Source: Clostridia bacterium (lineage in GTDB: Bacteria; Bacillota; Clostridia; JAQVDB01). From it: DNA of 42,447 nucleotides. The position numbers and the translations under genes were made by a program. Under the pieces are notes generated by a model. The model had not been told where the DNA came from. It ran no database searches and worked only from the letters and a program-made list of their open reading frames with translations. Below are positions 24,660 through 32,111 of the stretch, piece by piece. Within the stretch, counting starts at the first letter, position 1. Each line of letters begins with the position of its first letter. The stretch is taken from NCBI GenBank assembly GCA_028698525.1, contig JAQVDB010000010.1, positions 1-42,447 of the forward strand, read 5' to 3'.

Positions 24660-24745
24660 TTTAGCAAATTAAAATTTTTATTTCAAAAGTTCGTTAGCTA
24701 AAGCTAAACAGTTTAATTGATCGGTTTTATATGGCGAAAATCTCT

Positions 24746-26158
24746 TTAATTTTGGCTGGCGCCTAAATCGGAATCAATTTTTATATCATTGGTAAATCTA
24801 TAGATAATTAGATAAAGTATTATTGAAATAATCATTGCAAACAATCCGGATGGCAAACCATACGGAAGGGGAAGCCAGTATTGGAAAACTAATCCTAAAA
24901 CTCCTCCAATCAAGAATGAAATAATACCTGTAACTCTATACGGAGGCTGTTTATTATAATCTTCTATAACATAGTTTTGCTTTTTGATAAAATAATAATC
25001 TGCTAATAACGGACCTACCATGGGTGGAGCTGCTGCTCCTAAAACATTGATAAATGAAGCAAAAAATATTTGATAAAATGCCAGAGAACCTAATAAAGTA
25101 CCAACTATTCCTGCTATAAGTACCAGTTTCCGTCTTTCGACTAATTTCCCTGATGCCGCTAATACAGGTCCTGTATAAAGAGAATTACAGTACAATTCCG
25201 CATTGTTAGTAGTCCATAGGGATGCTGTCCAGGCAAATACTCCAATAATCGCCAGAATAAGGCTCTTACCCAGCATCCACTCAACATAGTTGAACTGACC
25301 AACTGAGATAGAACCAACATATCCAACCATATTTAAGAGGGGATTAGTAAATATGAAACATGCTGCTGCCCCCCATAATACTGCACTTATGTTTTTGTTA
25401 AACCTGAATAGGTCTACTCCCATCACCGCTCCTGCAATCCAGCTTCCTACCACAACCGTTATAGCGTTACCCAATCCAAGACCACTCACCTTATTTGCTT
25501 CTGTAATAAATGCGCTAAAACCTCCGCCTTCCTTCAGCATTCCGGCTCCAACCAGTATAGCTATAACCAGAATTATTGGTGCCACAGGTATTGCAATTGC
25601 TTCAATAGCTTTTATCCCATAATATGCTGTTAAAGTAAAGATCAAACCAAAAACAGCACATGAAAGAAATACTTCTAAAGTAACTGGCGGAACACCCTCA
25701 TAGCCTAATGCACCCGGGTCAAACACTATCACACCCGATGGATTGCCTATGAAAGAACCCCATATCTGTCCCACCATACCTGTAATACTTGCAAACCATC
25801 CTAAAGTCAAAAGAGCCATAACTACCATAGGAATGCTTGCTCCCTTTTCACCGTAAGAAAATCTGCTCACTAATGCCAGACTCATCCCCGTTCTCTGAGC
25901 CATTATGCCTAATAACGATGTTATTATAAACAAAGAGCCCATGCCTATAATAATAGCCAATAATGCAGTTTTTGGGGGAACCCCTGGCTGTCCGCCGAAA
26001 CCGGCCAAAACACCACCTACAAACAACCCTGTTACAACATAACCAAATCCTACCCAAACAAGGATTTGCTTCCACGTCGGTCTCCTTTCTGACATAGGAA
26101 CTGGTGAAAGCATGCGTTCATCATCTTGCCACTTTTTATCCTGCTCTAATTTGGACAT
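24746..26158 (-). CDS. NCS1-family nucleobase:cation symporter (cytosine-permease-like)
   Basis: A 470-residue membrane transporter with about 12 helices, of the nucleobase:cation symporter-1 family (CodB/PucI/Mhp1 group). The N-terminal cytoplasmic part has the family-like VPMSERRPTWKQILVWVGFGYVVTGL, then GxGG-rich helix 1 and TAYYGIKAIEAIAIPVAPIIL in the middle. Members import cytosine, purines, allantoin, hydantoins or thiamine precursors with Na+ or H+. The substrate is not readable here. Its partner gene, a creatininase-family hydrolase, points to a ring amide. The ATG has AAGGAGGG 6-7 nt upstream. The upstream region has a 40-bp tandem repeat. Confidence 0.88.
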   Translation of the reverse strand: MSKLEQDKKWQDDERMLSPVPMSERRPTWKQILVWVGFGYVVTGLFVGGVLAGFGGQPGVPPKTALLAIIIGMGSLFIITSLLGIMAQRTGMSLALVSRFSYGEKGASIPMVVMALLTLGWFASITGMVGQIWGSFIGNPSGVIVFDPGALGYEGVPPVTLEVFLSCAVFGLIFTLTAYYGIKAIEAIAIPVAPIILVIAILVGAGMLKEGGGFSAFITEANKVSGLGLGNAITVVVGSWIAGAVMGVDLFRFNKNISAVLWGAAACFIFTNPLLNMVGYVGSISVGQFNYVEWMLGKSLILAIIGVFAWTASLWTTNNAELYCNSLYTGPVLAASGKLVERRKLVLIAGIVGTLLGSLAFYQIFFASFINVLGAAAPPMVGPLLADYYFIKKQNYVIEDYNKQPPYRVTGIISFLIGGVLGLVFQYWLPLPYGLPSGLFAMIISIILYLIIYRFTNDIKIDSDLGASQN

Positions 26159-26320
26159 ATAAACCCTCCTTACACATAAATTTTTGAAAATACATCAAAT
26201 GTCAAAAATCCATTTTTATATAAATATCCCCCCTCCCGACAAATTAATTAGTACGTCAAAAACAGAGTAAAAAATATTTTTAAGTCGAGGAAATCTGCCT
26301 TTATTATAGCTTTCAAGATT

Positions 26321-26400
26321 GAATTTTATGAAAAATCTACAACCTATTATTGATTTTAATGAATTTTGCGAAAAGTCTACAACCTATTGTCGGTTTTTAA
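26321..26400. repeat. Two imperfect 40-bp tandem repeats upstream of the permease gene
   Basis: Positions 26321-26360 and 26361-26400 align end to end without gaps. Both begin GAATTTT and share TCTACAACCTATT at the same offset; differences are mostly transitions. They lie about 165-245 nt before the permease start, inside a 560-nt gap, and could be binding sites for a regulator. The rest of that gap is AT-rich, with one small inverted repeat and a terminator. Confidence 0.6.
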
Positions 26401-26407
26401 AAACTAA

Positions 26408-26430
26408 AAATTATTTATAGATAATAATTT
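26408..26430. repeat. 8-bp inverted repeat next to the tandem repeats
   Basis: AAATTATT (26408-26415) and AATAATTT (26423-26430) are exact complements around 7 nt. All-AT arms make chance likely; recorded because it adjoins the 40-bp repeats. Confidence 0.25.
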
Positions 26431-26698
26431 GGAAAGGATAATTAATATACTATCTAGAATAGGTTTTTTAGAATGAAGTATATGTTAATTCTTTTATAAT
26501 CTGTCTGTTTAATTAAATCTCATCTATACTTAAACTTATATTCTGTATTGGATAAAAATATACGGAGTTCCATTTTAATAGTTCTACATCCAATTGTAAA
26601 ATCATTCTTAAAACTGTAAATATTTCTTGCGTTTATCATAGGAATTATTTAACCTGCGGCATAAAGTATAAAACCATGACTTATAGTATATCAAATAC

Positions 26699-26730
26699 AA
26701 AAAAAGACCGTCTGATTATCAGACAGTCTT
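26699..26730 (-). terminator. Intrinsic terminator after the malic enzyme gene
   Basis: On the minus strand AAGACTGTCTGA pairs with TCAGACGGTCTT (one mismatch) around 3 nt and is followed by TTTTT. The stop codon of the malic enzyme gene lies inside the stem. Confidence 0.88.
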
Positions 26731-27903
26731 ATTCACTCTAGCTACCCCAGACTTTATAGCTGCTTTACTTACAGCTTTAGCTACAGCTTTTCCTACTCTG
26801 CTGTCAAACGGTTTAGGTAGTATATAATCTTCGTTGAGTTCCTCATCGGATATGAGAGAAGCAATTGCCTCTGCCGCCGCAATTTTCATCTCATCATTTA
26901 TATCCCTCGCCCTCACATCTAAGGCACCTCTAAATATACCCGGAAAAGCAAGCACGTTATTTATCTGATTTGGGAAATCCGATCTGCCTGTCCCTATAAC
27001 CCTTGCGCCGGCTTTTTTAGCCTGATCAGGATATATTTCGGGTACAGGATTGGCCATTGCAAATATACACGCGTCCTTGTTCATAGTCTTCACCATTTCA
27101 GGTGTAACTACATTTGGGGCTGATACTCCTATAAATACATCTGTATCCTTTATTACATCCTCCAAATTACCTTTTTTCCTGTTGTTATTGGTCATCTGTG
27201 CTATTTCCTGTTTTGTCGCATTCAATCCATCTCTTCCCTCATATATAGCCCCTCTTCTATCACATAAAACCACGTCTTTAAGTCCCATGCTCATCAAAAG
27301 CTTTGCTATAGCTACACCCGCCGCACCTGCTCCATTGATCACTGCCGAAATTTCTTGCATTTGTTTACCCACTATTTTTAAAGCGTTCATCATCGCAGCA
27401 AGAGTTATGACGGCTGTACCGTGTTGGTCATCATGGAAAACTGGTATATCCAACTCTTGCTTAAGCCTTTTTTCTATTTCAAAACATCTAGGTGCAGATA
27501 TATCTTCTAAATTTATACCACCAAAAGTAGGTGCTATCAACTTAACAGTATTCACTATATCGTCAACATCCTTCGAGCCTACACATATAGGAAAAGCATC
27601 AACATCAGCAAATGTCTTAAACAATACGGCCTTTCCTTCCATAACGGGCATACCTGCCTCTGCCCCTATGTCTCCTAGCCCCAGTACAGCAGAACCATCA
27701 GTAACGACGGCAACCAAGTTCCATTTCCTGGTATACTCATATACTTTTTCACATTCTTTGCTTATCTTTCTACAGGGTTCTGCAACACCAGGAGTGTAAG
27801 CAAGAGATAAATCCTCCATAGTCTCTACTTTTACTCTGCTGGTTACCTCAATTTTACCTCTCCATTCATCATGTAACTTAAGGGATTCCTTCTGATAATC
27901 CAT
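26719..27903 (-). CDS. NAD-type malic enzyme (oxaloacetate-decarboxylating)
   Basis: A 394-residue short-form bacterial malic enzyme converting malate to pyruvate and CO2 with reduction of NAD(P)+. Catalytic Tyr lies in SLAYTPGVAEP and catalytic Lys in MEGKAVLFK. The metal ligands are in NLEDISAPRCFEIE and HDDQHGTAV, and the dinucleotide fold is GAGAAGVAIAKLL. The length equals the ~390-residue class (B. subtilis YtsJ-like). There is no ACT or phosphotransacetylase extension. The ATG has AAGGAG 7 nt upstream. It lies 142 nt downstream of the SDR gene in the same direction and ends with a strong terminator. Co-transcription with the SDR gene is possible but not shown. Confidence 0.93.
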   Translation of the reverse strand: MDYQKESLKLHDEWRGKIEVTSRVKVETMEDLSLAYTPGVAEPCRKISKECEKVYEYTRKWNLVAVVTDGSAVLGLGDIGAEAGMPVMEGKAVLFKTFADVDAFPICVGSKDVDDIVNTVKLIAPTFGGINLEDISAPRCFEIEKRLKQELDIPVFHDDQHGTAVITLAAMMNALKIVGKQMQEISAVINGAGAAGVAIAKLLMSMGLKDVVLCDRRGAIYEGRDGLNATKQEIAQMTNNNRKKGNLEDVIKDTDVFIGVSAPNVVTPEMVKTMNKDACIFAMANPVPEIYPDQAKKAGARVIGTGRSDFPNQINNVLAFPGIFRGALDVRARDINDEMKIAAAEAIASLISDEELNEDYILPKPFDSRVGKAVAKAVSKAAIKSGVARVNKTV

Positions 27904-28045
27904 AATTTCACTCCTTAATAAATTGGTATAGTATACTAGATATTATACTATTTATATCCAGATAACCAAAAGTAAAATTATTGAAAGATTTGATTTTATT
28001 ATTTACATGGATAGCTAACATTCAAACTAGATTTATTTATGTTTT

Positions 28046-28825
28046 TTACCAACAACTCCAGCCTCCATCTAACATGATATTTTCACCTGTTATATATTGT
28101 GAAGCATCTGATACCAAAAATACAACTGCTCCCTTAATGTCATCATCATTTGCCATTCTACCTAAAGGCGTCCTCTCATTGTATCTCTCTACAAATACAG
28201 GATTCTGGTTAGTATAATATCCTCCTGGGCTTATGGCATTCACCCTTATATTGTATTTACCATAATAATTTGCCATCCACTTGGTCAGCCCTAGCATCCC
28301 CCATTTGTGATATGTGTAATCAACAGGACTGCTCATATCAGTACCTTTGTATACAGGAAAATGCGGTCCTGCAACCCCTTGAATTGAGGATATGTTCAAT
28401 ATATTCCCAAAACCCTGTTTCACCATCTGCTTTACAAATATCTGGTTTATCAAAAATAATCCTGTGGCGTTTATATCCTGTACCCTCTCCCAATCTTCCT
28501 TGGTCATCTTTTCAAGATCATCTCCGCCCCTCGTAACAGCATTATTCACAAGTATATCTACCTTGCCATGCTTTTTTACAATACCATCCAACAAACTTTG
28601 TATAGAGTTCTGGTCACCAAGGTCCAATTTCATGCCTTCAGCCTTATATCCCTGCTCATTAAGTTCTTGTGCATACTCTTCACATTTTTGAACATTCCTA
28701 GAAGCTATGATAATAGATGCACCTGCCTCACATAATGCTAAAGAAATATTTTTACCATATAACCCATATCCTCCTGTTACTACAGCAACTTTTCCGTCCA
28801 ACTTAAACATATCCAAAGTTTTCAT
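28046..28825 (-). CDS. Short-chain dehydrogenase/reductase (gluconate-5-dehydrogenase-like)
   Basis: A 259-residue classical SDR. The nucleotide site reads VTGGYGLYGKNI, close to but not exactly TGxxxGxG. NNAVTRGG is the second motif. Catalytic Ser is in LNISSIQG, and the Tyr/Lys pair YTYHK is intact. A C-terminal GENIMLDGG is usual for sugar-acid or sugar-alcohol oxidoreductases of this type. The start could be ATG (11-12 nt after GGAG) or a TTG two codons earlier (6 nt after GGAG); I use the ATG. It is divergent from an AraC-type regulator whose gene begins 220 nt away, so it is the likely regulated target. Substrate unknown. Confidence 0.85.
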   Translation of the reverse strand: MKTLDMFKLDGKVAVVTGGYGLYGKNISLALCEAGASIIIASRNVQKCEEYAQELNEQGYKAEGMKLDLGDQNSIQSLLDGIVKKHGKVDILVNNAVTRGGDDLEKMTKEDWERVQDINATGLFLINQIFVKQMVKQGFGNILNISSIQGVAGPHFPVYKGTDMSSPVDYTYHKWGMLGLTKWMANYYGKYNIRVNAISPGGYYTNQNPVFVERYNERTPLGRMANDDDIKGAVVFLVSDASQYITGENIMLDGGWSCW

Positions 28826-28945
28826 CTGCAAATCATCTCCTTATATATTTTGGGAATAGAAAATTAACCCTAGCTGATAATGAATAACCGCCATTATAAT
28901 ATTTCTAATTTTAATTGAATTTATAGCGGACTATATGAACCCATA

Positions 28946-28957
28946 CTTATATAAGTG
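28946..28957. promoter_or_regulatory. Palindrome in the SDR/AraC divergent region
   Basis: ACTTATATAAGT is a perfect 12-bp palindrome midway between the divergent SDR and AraC-regulator genes, flanked by ATA-type bases that extend it imperfectly. A possible operator; AraC proteins more often bind direct repeats. Confidence 0.3.
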
Positions 28958-29045
28958 TATACTGTAAAGCAAATATTTTGTATAATTAAACTAACCTTGT
29001 TTTTACGCATCATGCTCAAAAATAACAATAAAGGAGAATGATTTT

Positions 29046-29924
29046 ATGAACGACTCTTCTATTCAAGATATAAATATAAAAACCACAATTGGAAACCTTG
29101 TATTTGATATTATGCTTGACTCAGGTTTTTTCAACCAAGACAATGACTGGTCTGCGGATATTCACAATCATGGCCATTACGAAGTACACTATATTATAAA
29201 CGGAAAAGGAAAAGTATTTATAAGCGACAGACATTTTGAACTTATGCCAAAGACATTCTACTTGATAAGACCAAATATATATCATAAGCAAATAGAATAT
29301 CCATCTGACCCTATATATAAATACTGTTTCAGATTTAATTATAAAATAGTTAAAAATAAACAAATGGAGGACAATTTTAACCAAGCAAATAACATATTAA
29401 CTGTATTAAATAATCCTAGATACTGCTGTAGCTCCAATTCACAGAGCATTTTGAAGGATATTTTAGATATACACAATGAACTTTATTCTAAACCCCTAGG
29501 CTATTATACAAAGGTGCAGGCACTCTTTGTACAATTGATAATCAATATGCTGCGCTCTTTTGACTCTGAACACTCGGAAAATAGCGGCCACCCCATAAAA
29601 GTACCTGATGAAAAGAGAACCCAGATAATAGATAACTTTTTCTCCCATAACTATTCAAAAAATATAAAACTCTCAAATCTGGCCTCTCTGCTGAATATAA
29701 GCGAAAGTCAGTTGAACAGATTCTTAAAAAAAACATATGGATTGACTTTCAAACAAAAATTGATCGCATCGCGTATCGAGGCGGCTAAGTATCTACTTGA
29801 AAACACCGATATGACAGTTGAAGGCATAAGCGAAAGAATTGGATACAGAGAGCCTGCCAACTTTTGTACTATTTTTAAGAAAAAGACTGGGGCCAGCCCA
29901 TCAGGATATAGAAAATCAATTTAA
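29046..29924 (+). CDS. AraC-family transcriptional regulator
   Basis: A 292-residue regulator. The N-terminal half is a cupin-like sensing domain (HNHGHYEVHYIINGKGKVF, then PNIYHKQIEYP). The last 100 residues hold two helix-turn-helices (LASLLNISESQLNRFLKKTYGLTFKQKL and GISERIGYREPANFCTIFKKKTGASPSGYR). The layout is typical of regulators of sugar metabolism genes. The ATG has AAAGGAG 8 nt upstream. It is divergent from the SDR gene and so probably controls it. Its stop overlaps the convergent thioredoxin-domain pseudogene by 9 nt. Confidence 0.9.
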   Translation: MNDSSIQDINIKTTIGNLVFDIMLDSGFFNQDNDWSADIHNHGHYEVHYIINGKGKVFISDRHFELMPKTFYLIRPNIYHKQIEYPSDPIYKYCFRFNYKIVKNKQMEDNFNQANNILTVLNNPRYCCSSNSQSILKDILDIHNELYSKPLGYYTKVQALFVQLIINMLRSFDSEHSENSGHPIKVPDEKRTQIIDNFFSHNYSKNIKLSNLASLLNISESQLNRFLKKTYGLTFKQKLIASRIEAAKYLLENTDMTVEGISERIGYREPANFCTIFKKKTGASPSGYRKSI

Positions 29925-31971
29925 TATTTTTTCTAATTCTTCCGGGCTGGTAACAGGGGCACGACAACTAAAGTCTTTGCATACATATACTGCCGGTATT
30001 GTCCCTATAGTTTTTTTACCCTCTATATATTCCACTGTCTTCTCAAGAACACGTCCGTCATCACTTTTTTGGTCGTATAGATGCACTGCTATGTTGGGTA
30101 TGAAAATTTTATTTACCACATCCTTTAATTGTTTTACCCTTTCTTGCTCTCTATTCCCCGATATAACCACCTGGGCTGCAGGAGTTTTGTACATGAGTAA
30201 AGCAGTTAAAAAGTAGGTGTAACTTGCAGGATTGCTATCCACGATTGATGCAAAAGCATCTATCTGTTTCTGTGCCAAATCAGATATATCCTGTCTCCCT
30301 GTAAGGTTAGCTAACTTGACAAAATTAGCCGCAGCAACAGAGTTGCCGGACGGAACAGCGCCATCATATATCTCTTTAGGCCTTGCAATCAACTTTTCAC
30401 TATCCTTTCCATAGATAAATAAGCCTCCCTGATCTGCATCCCAAAAGTACTCAATCATGTGGTCATTAAATCCTATCGCCTTTTTTAAATAATATGGATT
30501 AAAAGTAGTTTGATATAATTCGATCAAAGCCCATATGAGATATGCATAGTCATCGGTATATGCAGGAAAAGATGATTGGCCTTCCCGATACCGGGCGAGC
30601 AATCTTCCATCATCTCTTACCAACTTATCTAGAATGAACTCAACGGCACTTTGAGCATATTGTACATACCTTTCATCATCTAAAATCCTAGCCCCCATGG
30701 CAAATGCAGCAATTGCAAGTGCATTCCATCCAGTCAATATCTTGTCATCTCTGAATGGTCGCTCTCGCTCTTCTCTATATTCAAATACCTTATTTCTCAA
30801 CATATCTATATCCTTAGGGTGGATTTCTCTTTTAACGTTATCATCTAGCAGATTGAGTATGTTATTACCTTCAAAATTACCCTGATTCGTAATATTGTAA
30901 TATCTGCAAAAAAGCTCCCCATCTTCTTCACCCAAGATATCCAGTATCTCGTCTCTAGTAAACAGATAAAACTTTCCCTCCACACCTTCCGAATCAGCAT
31001 CCTCCGCCGAATAAAAAGCACCTTCAGGTGATAACAGATCCCTGGTCATATATGTGAATATCTTATCGGCTGTATCTGCATATATTCTCTTTCGAGTTGC
31101 CTGATAAGCTTCAAGATATGCAATGGCCAGCAGAGAATTATCATAGAGCATCTTTTCAAAATGTGGAACAATCCATCTTCTATCTGTAGAATATCTAGAA
31201 AATCCAAATCCTATATGGTCGAATATCCCACCTTTATACATACTCTCCAATGTCTTCTCCACCATATTCAAAGCATCTTTCGTCCCTTTGATTTTCCAGT
31301 ATCTCAAAAGAAAATATAAATTGTGGGGAGAAGGGAACTTAGGCGCTATCCCGAATCCACCATATTCGTAATCAAAATTATTCTTAAGCTGCATATAGGC
31401 ATCTTCAAAGATTTCTTCCGAAACAGGGCCGTCCCTAAAAGATCCATCAAAATGAGCCTCCAACCCTTTTAATATTCTATCCCCCGACTGGATAATATCC
31501 TGTCGCTTACTTTTCCATAAATCAGCTATTTTCTCTAATACTTCTATCAATGAATCCTTTGGGAAGTATGTGCCTGCAAAAAAAGGCTTTTGTTCAGGCG
31601 TCATGACTATAGTGAGGGGCCATCCTCCTTGTCCTGTAATGGCCTGACAAAATGTCATGTATATATTATCAATATCAGGACGCTCCTCCCTATCCACCTT
31701 TATACTTACAAAATTTTGATTTAAAACCTCTGCTACCTCTTCCTCCTCAAAACTCTCCCGCTCCATTACATGGCACCAATGACAAGTCGGCATATAACAG
31801 CAGTTACGAATACCCAATAGAAAGAAAAACAGGCTTATCTTCCTGTTTTGCCTTATCAAAGGCTTCCTGTCCCCAAGGATACCATTCCACGGGATTGTAA
31901 ACATGTTGCAAAAGATATGGGGATTTTTCAGCAATCAATCTATTGGGTATTCGCTTTTTATTCGCTGTCAT
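29916..31971 (-). pseudogene. Thioredoxin-domain (YyaL/DUF255) protein gene, broken by a 19-nt insertion
   Basis: The first part starts at an ATG (31971) with GGAGG 7 nt upstream and encodes the usual N-terminus: [21 protein letters not shown]...[10 protein letters not shown]. It then hits TAA at 31804-31806. The remaining ~620 residues continue in another frame beginning TCHWCHVMERESFE, the thioredoxin-like CxxC motif that should follow directly. Between S and T lie 19 extra nt (31788-31806), whose removal restores an unbroken gene of about 680 residues. It includes the six-hairpin glycosidase-like C-terminal part (AEDADSEGVEGKFY, GWNALAIAAFA). As the long 3' part has no further damage, the lesion looks recent. 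Intact relatives (human SPATA20, B. subtilis YyaL) have unclear function. Confidence 0.88.
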
Positions 31972-32036
31972 AGCATCACCTCCTTTAATAATAAAACTTT
32001 CTTTCATATTTAATGTACCCAAATTTCGCAAATTTT

Positions 32037-32066
32037 AAAGGCTACCGTTAAATTTCGATAGCCTTT
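32037..32066 (-). terminator. Intrinsic terminator after hsdR
   Basis: On the minus strand AAAGGCTA pairs with TAGCCTTT (complements of 32059-32066 and 32037-32044), with an inner CG pair, followed by AAAATTTG rather than a clean T-run. It lies about 45 nt past the hsdR stop and is moderately convincing. Confidence 0.6.
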
Positions 32067-32111
32067 TATGGGTTAATTGATTCTTTATGCCCTTTTTCCC
32101 TCAAGTATCTA

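Noticed and set aside
26321-26400. The 40-bp tandem repeats as a CRISPR remnant
   Set aside because: The units abut with no spacers, only two exist, and no cas genes are present.
27050-27799. A long open frame antisense to the malic enzyme gene
   Set aside because: It is a codon-bias shadow of the confident malic enzyme gene: no ribosome site, no recognisable domain, odd composition. The same holds for the long antisense frames opposite the ROK, antiporter and Lrp genes.
31788-31806. Programmed ribosome bypass or frameshift in the YyaL-type gene
   Set aside because: There are no matching take-off and landing codons and no slippery run. The 19-nt insert with its own stop is better explained as a mutation.
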